Positions 12,999 through 22,771 of a DNA stretch of 64,000 nucleotides are shown here, in pieces. The stretch is from Reticulascus tulasneorum (Eukaryota; Ascomycota; Sordariomycetes; Glomerellales; Reticulascaceae): the NCBI GenBank assembly GCA_001557505.1, contig LSAX01000007.1:372001-436000 (forward strand), read 5' to 3'. The notes below the pieces were generated by a model that was not told where the DNA came from, made no database searches, and saw only the letters and a program-made list of their open reading frames with translations. The translations under genes and the position numbers were made by a program. Every line of letters begins with the position of its first letter. Positions within the stretch are counted from its first letter, which is position 1.

Positions 12999-13948
12999 AT
13001 GGGTCGACTCGACAGCTGTACGCTTGGAACATGTCCTGAGGAGCTGTATCTCTACGGTTACCGGCCAAACGTCGGGATCAATGTCTTCTTCGTCGTCATA
13101 TTCAGTCTTCTTCTGGTATCTAACATCATTATTGGCCTTACCAAAGGAGGCTGGTTGTCTTATACCGTGGTAATTGCCCTTGGCGCCTTGACGGAAGTAA
13201 TTGGGTATATCGGCCGGATCCTTGGGTGGAAGAACCCATTCTCTATACTTGCCTTCTCTATCCAGTACGGCATTCTCACAGTGTCACCGGTCTTCACTAC
13301 CGCAGCGTGAGTTCACTTTCTCATTTTATGGAGGAGAATATATCCGAGTGCAATGTGTGGCTAATCGGCGGCATAAGAATCTATCTTTCGATCAAGCATC
13401 TCGCAACAACTCTCGGGCGAGGAAGATTCGATATCAACCCCAAATTCTATCCTAGAGTTTTCATTTCCGCAGATCTTACAGCCCTGGTTATTCAAGCGAC
13501 AGGCGGAGGACTTGCCACGAGCCAAATAAGAAAAAGTACTGGCCCTCTGGAGAAGGGCGAGATACTCACTGGCACAAAGATTATGATAGTCGGACTTGTG
13601 CTCCAGGTCGTATCCATCTGCATTTTCCTCGTTTTATTTTCCGCTGTCGTTAACACCAAGGTATTGCGACATCCCAAGGAAGCTGAGGGCTCCAACATGA
13701 ATGGAGAGCTCGCCGATGGAGTTCGGCCGCGGCCTCCACAAGGCACAAGAACCTTCGTCATCATACTGCTGGCAGCGACAATCTTGATTCTCCTACGATC
13801 GGCTTATCGAGTGGCGGAACTTTCAGAGGGCACGGAGAGTGAACTTGCTCAAGACCAATGGTTGTTCATTGGGCTCGATGCATTCATGGTCGCCATCGCC
13901 ACTGCTCTGCTTGTAATCTTCCATCCAGCACGAATTCTTCACTCATAA
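12999..13948 (+). CDS. RTA1-like multi-pass membrane protein
   Basis: Exons 12999-13306 and 13378-13948 give 292 residues. The 71-bp intron (donor GTGAGT, branch GCTAAT, acceptor AAG) joins FTTAA to IYLSIKHL, reproducing the AAIYL motif at the third to fourth helix of the RTA1 family. Other family features are the N-terminal Tyr-rich YLYGYRPNVGIN, GALTEVIGYIGR (helix 3), DLTALVIQATGGGLA (compare the family's D-x3-L-x2-Q-x2-G-G-G), and R-S-x-Y-R-V-x-E (RSAYRVAELSEG). Seven hydrophobic segments are visible. RTA1/Rsb1 proteins sit in the plasma membrane and are linked to lipid translocation and to resistance to membrane-active compounds. The neighbouring acyltransferase is divergently transcribed. 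The true substrate is unknown. Confidence 0.9.
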
Positions 13949-15518
13949 GGCGTGGTATTCTTCAACGGGGTCTCACTGCGTTGTTGGCCAAAAGCCATCC
14001 GAGAAGGGGAGGGGACGAAAGGCATACAGATTACAATTCCGACCGGAGACGGCTCCTGATACAAGGTTACATAGTGAATGAATGATCGTGAACACTAGCT
14101 CCGGAATACAGTCTTCTTTCAGAAACGCGAAATTTACGGTCAAGGGCTGATAAGCAATCAAGACGTTACGCTGGCATCAGACCAACAACTGGTATGCTAT
14201 ACTTTATGGGGGATAGGGCTAGCATATCGTTTGCACCGACACACGTGTCGCGCCTCTTGGCTCGGATGCAACGAACCACCGGTTTTAGAATCGTTGAGAG
14301 CTGGGAATTGGAACCACGCCCAAACCCGCCTCAAAACGCCGTAAAACGCCGTGCCAACCCCACGCGTGCATGCATTCGCCGGAAGCCCAAAGCACTCAAG
14401 ACAGCTAAGTAAAGTAAAGAGCAGAGCTTGATAGAGACGGGTCTTTGCAAAAACGTGGGTGTTTAGATTGAGTATGATTAAAGACAACTCTGCCGACTCA
14501 AAATCTTTGAGAAACTATGTGTGTGCATGCGCGTAAGAAAGAGAGAATGGTGAGAGGGGATAAGTCCCGGTCGTCTAAGGGCATTTTTGCGGCTTGAGAT
14601 AGCTTCCAATCTAGCCCGAATCACATCAAGCCCCTCCAGCCCTTCTTGATCGGACCTAGTTTTGTTGAAGCTGGTTGATTCGACCCAAACACCGAAACGG
14701 CTAGCTCGTTTGGCGGTCTGCTGCGTGTCTCGTTCCTGACCGTTGAAGTACTCGTTCGAACCGCGGTCTCTTGGCCCCATCTAGGAGCACGAAAGGAGGC
14801 GCTGCGATGGTATCATGAGTCGAAGGGCCTGTGGCCTCTGCAGTGGTACTTTTAATTCCGCGTGTTTGTGTCCTTGGAGGGTTGGGAACAGAGTTGCCCC
14901 AGAACGCATCTTTCGAATGCGTCCATTTTGCCTCTTTTCGGGCTCCTCGAAGTTGAGATGTGATTGAAACAGTATTTCCTCTGGACTGATGTCTTCCAGG
15001 TCAGTTTTGCTTACCAGCTGGTATCTTCCATTGGGATGTCCTATGGGTATGATGCACTCCCGCTCTTTTGGAGCCGAAGCATGCCGTCTTTGTCACCGTG
15101 ACCCATGTATTTGCCTGGGATTACATTGTAGAATCTAAAATAATTATTGGCCTCGGCACAAAGCCATCAGCTTTTGCGGAAATTTTCAGCCTCGATGTCT
15201 TGGGTGCAAATTCTATTTCCCACCTGCATCATTGTTCGGCCAGAGCCTTTTTAAGCATCATGTATGTGTTACCGGGCCATGGGATCACATAATCATCAAT
15301 CACGGTCAGACTGCTCCGGGAACTTTCCGCAGTGAAGCCGGTTGTCAAAGTATCTGAGACGCCATCGTCCTGGTCCGTCTCAGAACCTATTATAGATTGT
15401 GGCTACGGGACAGATACCAACATCAGCAATGAGATTTGAAGAGACAATGCTAGATCCAGTCTGCCTATTCCCTAAGGCTTCTCTCGCTTGTGCCTCCGGA
15501 TATCCGAGGAGCAATCTC
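13949..15518. other. 1.6 kb without a supported gene
   Basis: It lies between the convergent ends of the RTA1-like gene and the tectonin-like gene. Short frames at 14194-14780 and 15068-15292 carry no domain or splice logic. A GTTCGAACC sequence at about 14752-14760 was checked as a tRNA T-arm and failed, because no matching stem or acceptor arm surrounds it. Confidence 0.45.
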
Positions 15519-16379
15519 TTAAGGACATGGGAGAATTCTGCTGACAATACCCTCGTAGATCTTGGTCCAACTTTCCCCGGAGTCGTACCGGTAGATGTCT
15601 ACGCCATGGTCGCCGCTGGGAGCCACGCCGTACAGTCCTTCGTCTGTAACTGTCCAGCCTTGCCCGCCACCGCCTACTTTACCCCAGTTTGTACCAGCGT
15701 GGTGGCGCCAGATCTCGGTGTCTCTCGGAGACGACGCAAACATTCCAAACCCCCCGGCATAAATGTGCTCAGCACCCCCACCAATCTGGTTCCAGTTGGT
15801 GCCCTGACCGGTCCATTGGAAAACCGAATCTTTACGGCCCGTCAGGCCGTAAAGCCTGCTCAGTCCATCTACGGCAAACTGGGACCCGCCGTTGCCAACC
15901 CTTTCCCACTCGTTGCCGCGGAGGTAATGCCAGATCTGGGCATTGCCGCCAGCAACCCCGAACAGCGCATCATCACCTCCGCCCACGAGGTAGTCCGTCG
16001 GGCCGCCAATCTGATCCCACCTGTCGCCGCTGCCGGTCCATTTAAAGACGGCGTCTCGATTACCAGTCACGCCATAAATCGAATTCCGGGTTACCACGAA
16101 TTGAAAGCCGCTGCCACCGATCCTGACCCAATTAGGGTTACCTGGGGTCCAGAGCAGAGCATCGTCTCGAGTAGATATGACGATGCCAGCCCCGCCGCCA
16201 TAGACAGAAGTGACTCCGCTGGCAAGCGAGTCCCATCGGCCGTTGTTCCAACGGTGGAGCCTGCCGTTAGAATTGGTCATGCATACAGTGGTGGTCCTTC
16301 CAGCCTCTGCAGGAGCTGGCAGCACGGTGAGGGCCAGGAGCAAGACCCCGAGTGAAACGAAGAAGGATAAGATCGTCAT
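15519..16379 (-). CDS. Secreted tectonin-like beta-propeller repeat protein
   Basis: A single exon of 286 residues. The start at 16379 opens a signal peptide (MTILSFFVSLGVLLLALTV, cleavage near PAEAG). The mature part is about six repeats of roughly 40 residues. Each has a Trp-anchored strand and an IGGG-type turn followed by a YGV/YGL element: for example WVRIGGSGFQFVVTRNSIYG, DAVFKWTG, WDQIGG, SRLYGLTGRKDSVFQWTG, WNQIGGG and WGKVGGGGQGWTVTDEGLYG. This spacing matches tectonin/TECPR-type beta-propellers, which include sugar-binding lectins. A lectin or carbohydrate-recognition role outside the cell is inference. The repeats start directly after the signal peptide and no catalytic domain is present. 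It could instead be a generic secreted propeller. Confidence 0.8.
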   Translation of the reverse strand: MTILSFFVSLGVLLLALTVLPAPAEAGRTTTVCMTNSNGRLHRWNNGRWDSLASGVTSVYGGGAGIVISTRDDALLWTPGNPNWVRIGGSGFQFVVTRNSIYGVTGNRDAVFKWTGSGDRWDQIGGPTDYLVGGGDDALFGVAGGNAQIWHYLRGNEWERVGNGGSQFAVDGLSRLYGLTGRKDSVFQWTGQGTNWNQIGGGAEHIYAGGFGMFASSPRDTEIWRHHAGTNWGKVGGGGQGWTVTDEGLYGVAPSGDHGVDIYRYDSGESWTKIYEGIVSRILPCP

Positions 16380-16582
16380 CGTACGGGAAAGTGAAAAGCC
16401 TTTGAGATTCCAGGAGAGATTGAGAAGTTATTTTGCGTGTCAGGTAGGCGTGTGTTTGAAGCTAAACAGCGGGAGGAGAAGAATTTCGGTTAAGGTTCTA
16501 GACTCTTGGGGAAGTTCATAGATGTTGGTCTGTGTTCTAACTTCTATCATGAGTCAACTCAGAAACAGGTGCAAAGGTGCTC

Positions 16583-16590
16583 TATTTATA
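16583..16590 (-). promoter_or_regulatory. TATA box of the tectonin-like gene
   Basis: TATAAATA on the minus strand, about 205 bp upstream of the start codon at 16379. Its position and perfect consensus suit a core promoter element; the transcription start itself is not visible. Confidence 0.5.
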
Positions 16591-16769
16591 CTCAAGATCA
16601 AACCCCTTGAGGCCATAGCAGCCAGTGTTTAAGGAGAGGCCTCCGTTCGTTCTCGAGCGACCATCACAACATTGCACCGGTAAAACCAACACAAGATGAC
16701 GCCTGCAGGGCAATGGCGAGGTTACGACCGCACCATCATGGCGACTTGAGCTTGGGCAACGCGGCTTCA

Positions 16770-16952
16770 GCCGGTCAACGAATAATGTATGGCCGTGGCT
16801 CAGTATTGTAATTACCTGCCTGTTCAAGATGTGCAGCTCCCATGGCAGTAGCAAGGGCAAGGCGTATTATGTCCAATAGGTTTCTTATCTGAACGGAACT
16901 CCCACAGCATCTCGTCGGGTTGCTGGCCCTTAGCGGTTGTAGACACGGAGCA
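16770..16952. repeat. Diverged direct repeat, copy 1
   Basis: About 183 bp that recurs 228 bp downstream at 16998-17180. Shared blocks include CCGGTCAAC, CCTGCCTGTTCAAG, GTAGCAAGGGCAAGGC, TATTATGTCCAATAG and a 35-base identical core from CTGAACGG to CGGGTTG. Most differences in the right half are transitions. Confidence 0.85.
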
Positions 16953-16997
16953 CCCACGCGGTCATCACGGCGTTAGCTCGGTTGACACTCCTTGAGC

Positions 16998-17180
16998 CCG
17001 GTCAACAATTAATATAAGGCCGCGGCTTAATATTGTACGTGCCCCTGCCTGTTCAAGAAATGCAGCTCTCGTGGAAGTAGCAAGGGCAAGGCATATTATG
17101 TCCAATAGATTTCTCATCTGAACGGAACTCCCACAGCATCTCGTCGGGTTGTTGGCGCTCGCAATTGCAGACATGGAGCA
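16998..17180. repeat. Diverged direct repeat, copy 2
   Basis: Second copy of the 16770-16952 unit in the same orientation. Compared with copy 1 it shows changes such as GGCGTA to GGCATA, AGGTTT to AGATTT and TTGCTGG to TTGTTGG, plus opposite changes. It ends in the same GAGCA box. On the minus strand both copies can read NPTRCCGSSVQ followed by RNLLDII, but the differing codons are mostly amino-acid-changing. Confidence 0.85.
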
Positions 17181-17251
17181 GATTGCCTGAAAGAAAGAAG
17201 GCTGCACGGCCTGGCTCTTCGATGCCCCTTATCGGTCCCGAGCGTCCGGTA

Positions 17252-17509
17252 GGGTTGTTGGCACAGCATTTGCAGACACCGAGCACTTGCACGACCCGTG
17301 CCCGCCCGCCCGCCCGCCCGCCTCCACCGGTCTGGAGCGTCTGGTAGGGTTTTTGACGCTTTGAGCAATTAGTTAAATGCGAGTGAGATCCTACACGGCC
17401 CCGGTCACTTCCGGATTGGCACGAGAATCTGCAGATACAGAAGTAGTTGCCTAATTAGAGTTGACCACAGATTGGTAAGGTTGTTGGCGCTAGATTATTC
17501 AAAAGAGCA
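17252..17509. repeat. Partial, degenerate copies of the repeat's right end
   Basis: Three further partial copies of the GGTTGTTGGC...GAGCA segment: 17252-17285 (closest), 17347-17367 and 17478-17509. Between the first two lies a GCCC tetranucleotide run at 17298-17322. Together with the two long copies they form a decaying tandem array of about 740 bp. Confidence 0.6.
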
Positions 17510-19136
17510 ATTGCTTTAATGCAACCGCGAATCCTGCTCGGCTTGCTCGGCTCTATCTCGCTTCCCGACGCGGTTGGAGAGACAGAGTGATTGGTTGCCT
17601 GGATGGATCGCAACACGCAGCGCGCTTGTGGCACGGCCGTGATCATCAGTTCATCAGTTGCATCGGCTAACCTCGACACGATCAACAGGAGTCTGTCGGA
17701 TTCGGGTAGCATTCCAGACAATCCAAATTTGGGACCGCAGATGTCGTGGCCAACGATTTCTGCGAATAGGCCCGAAATGTGGCCGATCTGGCTTCAGCTC
17801 AGAGTATACCAGTTGTATGTCGTGGATAATAAACAGTATCACAGTACATGGCATGCTGAGGACTGAGTGTGGTGACCAGGGAAGCAGATCAGGTGCGCGC
17901 ACTGCGGGTCCAGCTGTAGACACTTGTGTGTCTCACAGGACCGCCAATAGACGTCGTCTCCGCGGGAGTAGTACACTGTTCCCATTGTCCCTACTTGCCA
18001 TCGTTGGGTCGAGACTGCCCATCGCCCTCGTGCTCTGTCAATGCTGTGGATGCAAGAACACGAGGTTTCTTAGCGTAACCCAGGCTTCGAGAGAACATGG
18101 AAAGAAGACAATCATGATAGCTTAGTGAAGTATGGTATATTCAAATTTGTGGTCCGGGGCTGGTCTCAACATATTTCGCCTGCTAACTAACTGCGCAATA
18201 TTTCTTCGCCACACATGCCTGAACCATGCGTCCCTGAACCTCCTTCACCGCCATCACGTTCATGGTCCCGTAATCCAAGCTCCATGGGAACGGGGCCATC
18301 GATCTTCTGGATGACTCTTCCGCGTCTGACCCGTTGCTTCTCGCGAACTCTTCGCAGCGCTTATTTTCATCTTTGTCTCTCTGTTTGTTTTTGAATCACG
18401 AAGTACTCATAACCGCTAACTTTGATGTGGCAACCCAGAAACATACTCAACCGTACGTCTTACTTCACACTGAACATATTGAACCCGAGTGACAAGGCGT
18501 TGGCTATCAATGTAATCGAGGTGGCGGTATAGTGGCGAGCGACATGTTGGTGCAAAATTCACTTTGCTCGGCTCGCTCCCGAGCGGCCGCTTGTCTAATA
18601 TCGTCAAAGCTGTAGTATCTTGCTAACATTCAATCATTTAGGATTGCGACGTTCTTGAAAGACTTCATTTTGAGGAGCTTCTTGGGAACGGTACGTATCT
18701 GGTTTTCCCCCTTCATCACTAGCGATTTTCCGACCGCATTCTGCACCGAACTACAGAGTTTGCTGAGCTCGCAACGTGTTGGCATGAGTACGTTCGTCGA
18801 GCAACAGTCGAGCAACCAAGCGTCGATTTCACGCATCATGAGGGGATGCTACCCAACCGCAGAAGAGGCATTACATATTAAATTACACTGTCTATGGGGT
18901 AGACATCGGCCAGCCGCCATCTGAACGAGTTACTAGATAGTCGCAATAAGAATGTGAATAGTGGTTGACCACGCAAATCTTCCCTCAATCACTCTATTCT
19001 GAACAAGCGTGAGATGCCATTAACAAGCGACGAGTGTGGATATCCAGTAATACGAATCATATTCGAACATCTCCTACTGTTGTCAATCACCTAGAGATAT
19101 GCAGACACTACCAAATACCGTAGACTGTTTGCCTCT

Positions 19137-19976
19137 TTAACCATACCGGGTCCGGTGGGCCTGTTGATGTTGGCCTTCGTAAGTGATCGTTGCCGGCTGT
19201 AAGGTACCAGAGGGCGTCATGTTCCCACTGTGCATGGCATACGGCGCGGTATGCGGGTGTGGCACTAGGTAGATCGTCTCCTGTGGCTGTTTTGTTGCGG
19301 CTGCTTTCCGCTTTTTGATCTGCACCCAGAGGGTTATAATTGCGACAAGGAGACTTGGAATGCCGATGCCCAGCGAGGCGGCAAGTGCGATAGTTTCGGA
19401 CTGGCTGAGTCCTTTCTTCTCTTCCGTGGCAGCAGTAGACCGAGATGGTTGGTCGTCGGCAGTCGATGGAGTCGAAGATGCGGTTCTGGAAGCTTGGCTT
19501 ATTGTCGCGGATTTTGGCGGAAGGCTGAATGAAGTCGTAGCAACGGCCAAGTTCGCTGTCGCACAGTACGAGTCGTAGAGCCCGAGCATGCTCATGAGAT
19601 CTTGATTCCAGTCCGAGGCTACATTTTTGCAGCGGTTGCTGATACATGTAGACAGGTAGGAAGTGGCTGAGCTTTCATATTCTGTCTTGCAAAAGCACCC
19701 ATTGACGGATCCGCAATTGCATCCCAGTGCCATCCCGACACCAAGGGCGACGCGGCCGGGATAATTACATGCATATGTCGGGTTGCTATCATGAATACAC
19801 CAAGCTGCGCATGCTCTGGCCGTTGAGTAGGCCGAGTCTAGAAAGATTGTGACCGGAGCCTCAGGACCGTCTGTGAGAGCCTGCGCATTCGTTGCGTGAG
19901 AAAATAAAGTAATGAAGGAAAGAGGATAGAGGTAGAAGCGGGCTCTAAACCCAGGAGCTTCTCTATGAGGAGCCAT
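19137..19976 (-). CDS. Cys-rich single-pass membrane protein with Ser/Thr stalk
   Basis: A single exon of 279 residues. A hydrophobic N-terminal segment (FYLYPLSFITLFSHATNAQA) acts as signal peptide. The ectodomain at about 45-140 has clustered cysteines (ACAAWC, CNCGSVNGCFC, CISNRC), a pattern recalling CFEM-like or other small fungal Cys-rich domains without matching the CFEM consensus confidently. A Ser/Thr-rich stalk (about 145-190) leads to one transmembrane helix at about 195-216 (TIALAASLGIGIPSLLVAII), the basic anchor QIKKRK and a tail of about 55 residues. Domain order matches that of the plus-strand protein at 8907-10195, but the cysteine patterns differ, so they are architectural analogues rather than recent paralogues. 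Function unknown; surface sensing or adhesion is inference. Confidence 0.8.
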   Translation of the reverse strand: MAPHREAPGFRARFYLYPLSFITLFSHATNAQALTDGPEAPVTIFLDSAYSTARACAAWCIHDSNPTYACNYPGRVALGVGMALGCNCGSVNGCFCKTEYESSATSYLSTCISNRCKNVASDWNQDLMSMLGLYDSYCATANLAVATTSFSLPPKSATISQASRTASSTPSTADDQPSRSTAATEEKKGLSQSETIALAASLGIGIPSLLVAIITLWVQIKKRKAAATKQPQETIYLVPHPHTAPYAMHSGNMTPSGTLQPATITYEGQHQQAHRTRYG

Positions 19977-20952
19977 TCCCCTCGGCTTGTTTCTGTCAGT
20001 TTACGTGCTATACTTGAGCACCTCACAAAGAAGAATCGAAAGTTAAAGACATAGAAGAGAAATTCCCAGCAAGAGTTCTTTCAAACGCGAAACGCAGATG
20101 TTATGGAATGTGGCTTGACAAGCCAGCTAACTTTACGATGCTCAGCCGCAGCTAAGACGTATCAAGCGAACTTCCGATCTCCTGCAGAGGTCTGGGTTCT
20201 TCTTGGGAGCGAGGCCATATTTGTCGATTAGCGATTGGTAGATCGAGCCTAGCTATCAGGTCTTGGCCTCGAATCTGCAGCCCAGCTCTCCCGTCATTAA
20301 TCCAATCAGCTACATTCTCAGAATCTTAGGGTCAGCCACCAAATTGGTGGTTATCATGGTACTCGCAATTGTAATGCTTGGCGAACCACGAATCATCGAA
20401 TTATCGTGCAATCACATGATATTACCAATGCATCAAGACTCAAGGCGTCCGTTGTGCATGCGATTTCCTTTTTGGCTCTTTGTAGAAATACCAAAAGATG
20501 AGTATATTGAGAGATAATACGTAGTAGAAAGTGATTCAGATCGGGACAGTCAGCACTCATTTGATATGGCTTCACGTACTAGGACGTTACTCGTTTCTTA
20601 CGGGAAACGGCCCGAAATTAACCATAAAAGGATTCGATCCAAGCATTAGCAGGTTCTGAGGCGCCCGTGGGAACGAGATGATAGACTATTAGACAAGTCT
20701 GGGCAGATTCCTAGAAGTAGTCCCGATCCGCGCGGCAGCAGAAATTCAAGTGATCCGCGCCGATAAAGTTTTCAGGCCCCCTGGGGTACACCTAAACCCG
20801 GGCACAGCATGCGCCACGCGCATCTGACAAACACGGGACGATATTGCGTTGACAGGAATCGACGCAAGTCGGTTCTGGGTGAATAGGAATGCATTTTGGG
20901 GGCGTGGTTCTCAAAACAATGTTGCTGGCTGAAGATTCTATTGTGTGTGTAA

Positions 20953-20988
<36 letters not shown>

Positions 20989-21171
20989 TAAACATAGCAC
21001 TGGTTCAGCATTCACCTCCGCAGTCACATATAAGGCATTTGTTTGTACCTGCCCAATAGGTCTGAGGCAAACCACACAACAAAAGACTAACGCCCCTTAT
21101 TCTCCTTCGAAGTTCATGCTCCTACCAATCTCAAGATTTCATTTCATGGTGCCCAGCGTTCGGAAGCCATA
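19977..21171. other. Divergent intergenic region upstream of the P450 gene
   Basis: About 1.2 kb between the Cys-rich membrane protein (minus) and the P450 (plus), containing both promoters and a GT/GA microsatellite at 20942-20986. No gene is supported. A short ATG frame at 21145, MVPSVRKP then stop, sits just ahead of the P450 start and could act as a tiny upstream ORF if transcribed. Confidence 0.45.
20942..20986. repeat. Compound microsatellite (GT)n-(GA)n
   Basis: Alternating GT units with one AA interruption run into nine or so GA units. It lies about 190 bp upstream of the P450 start codon, so its length could affect promoter spacing. Confidence 0.9.
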
Positions 21172-22771
21172 ATGTTATTGTTCTTATTTGTTATTCTTGC
21201 AGCTGCGTATGTAGTATTCGCAATACTGTCTCGCCAAGATCCAAGGGAGCCAGAATATGTATCGTTCAGGCTGCCCATTGTCGGTCATATGATTGGGTTG
21301 TTGCAGAATGGCGTATCGTTCTACGAGATCATGAGGTGCGATACTTCCTAATGCGACATTGCTTTGGCATGATTAGCTGACTCGCAAGCCAGGGATAAAG
21401 CTCAAAAACCGATCTACTCAATCCGACTTCTTAGGAAGAAAGTATATGTTGTAACGTCACCTGGCCTGATAACACAACTCAACAAGATGCCCCAGACCAT
21501 TTCAGCCCATATCCCGTTTATCCATTTGAGTTTTGGGAAAGTTCTAGGACTGGACCAGCCGGGTTTAGATTTGCTACTCCGCAACATCCTTGATGCGAAG
21601 CCCGGTCAGTCGTTGCGACGAGATATTCTGGACATGCAGCATGCCATGTTCAAGCCGGGGGACTCGATGAAACAGCTCTACTACAGGACTGTTGAGGACT
21701 TTGCAGGGCGTTTGGGTGACATTGCGACGAACGCTCCTGTCCAGGTCAATTTACTCTCTGCGCTCAAAAGGCAGTTCACCTTCGCAACCGCTATGGCGCT
21801 CTACGGCCCCAGCAACCCTTTTGAGGTGAACCCTAGCCTTGTCGATGATTTCTGGTATGTTTGAAACCTTGCTCTTTGCCCTGAAGTTTCCACTCTAACA
21901 TATGAATAGGGCATTTGAGGAGGGTGTTATGATGCTCGTTCTCAACATGTTTCCTTCGATCACTGCCTCGAAGCAGGTTCAAGCTCGTCAAAGGCTGGTT
22001 GACGCTTTCATTGAATACCATCGACTCAAGGAAAACAGCGGCTCAGCAGAAAAACCAGACGTTGTCAGCCAGATGTCTGACCTCGCCCGCCGCTATCAAT
22101 GCTCTGAAGACTTTATCGCAAGGTCAGAGCTAGGCGAATTCGTTGGCGTTGTAATCAATGCAGCCCCTACATTATTCTGGTTGATTAGCCTGATCGTGTC
22201 AGATCCCTCTCTCTGTCTTCAGATCCGCGAGGAGATCTCTTCCAGCATCACGCGAGATGTACAGGGGCAGCACATTCTTAATATTGAGCACATCAAGACA
22301 CAATGCCCACTGCTTAGCTCAACATTTCGGGAAGTGATGCGTCTGACGGTCATAAGTATTGCTACTTATGCCGTGCTGGAGGACACTGAGCTGGACGACA
22401 AGTATCTCCTCCGAAAGGGCTCTGCTATTCAAGTTCCCTCATTGGCTATTCACACCGACCCCAACGTCTGGGGACCAGACGCGGCAGAATTTGTGCCAGA
22501 CAGATTCATGCGGAAGTTGAAGCCACGCCCAGCCGCCTTTCGGTCTTTTGGAGGCGGGGTTACCCTCTGCCCTGGACGATTCTTTGCCACTGATGTGATA
22601 CTCGCAATGGCTGTCATGATGTTAACCACCTTCGACTTCGATCAGGGTGAGTGGCGGGTAGCGGGCATGGATCGGACCAAGGTCGGCACGAGAATGAGAC
22701 CTCTAGCCCCGCCTATAGTTACTTTGTCTCGCAGGCCAGGGCAGGAAACCTCGAACTGGAAGTTTGAATAG
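21172..22771 (+). CDS. Cytochrome P450 monooxygenase, atypical I-helix
   Basis: Exons 21172-21335, 21393-21854 and 21910-22771 give 495 residues. Introns of 57 and 55 bp (donors GTGCGA and GTATGT, acceptors CAG and TAG) join MR to DKAQKP and DFW to AFEEG. An N-terminal membrane anchor (MLLFLFVILAAAYVVFAIL) places it on the ER. The K-helix ExxR is REVMR in STFREVMRL. The heme loop FRSFGGGVTLCPGRFF has its Cys at about residue 429. The I-helix reads VVINAAPTLFWLI rather than the usual [AG]Gx[DE]T[TS]; NAxPTxFW is seen in CYP7/CYP8-like enzymes and some fungal relatives. It is likely a sterol, terpenoid or lipid oxygenase or rearranging P450, but the substrate is unknown. It neighbours the sulfotransferase-like and hydrolase genes on the same strand. 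Confidence 0.93.

Larger units (their letters stand above)
16591..19136. other. 2.5 kb gene-poor stretch with degenerate repeats
   Basis: It contains the direct-repeat array described separately (16770-17509) and a GCCC simple repeat. No intact gene is supported. Exon-like fragments occur near 18540-18700, for instance a TTAG acceptor at about 18643 followed by an open stretch reading DCDVLERLHFEELLGN before a GTACGT donor, but I could not extend them into a gene. A pseudogene or an unrecognised gene is possible. Confidence 0.35.

Noticed and set aside
14740..14775. GTTCGAACC resembling a tRNA T-loop
   Set aside because: No complementary T-stem, acceptor stem, anticodon arm or A/B box spacing around it on either strand.
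17658..18125. 155-codon plus-strand frame
   Set aside because: No domain; Arg/Ser/Thr-rich composition typical of random translation; sits in the gene-poor repeat stretch.
20615..20660. GGATTCGATCC resembling a tRNA T-arm
   Set aside because: Flanking sequence does not fold into a cloverleaf and lacks the A box.
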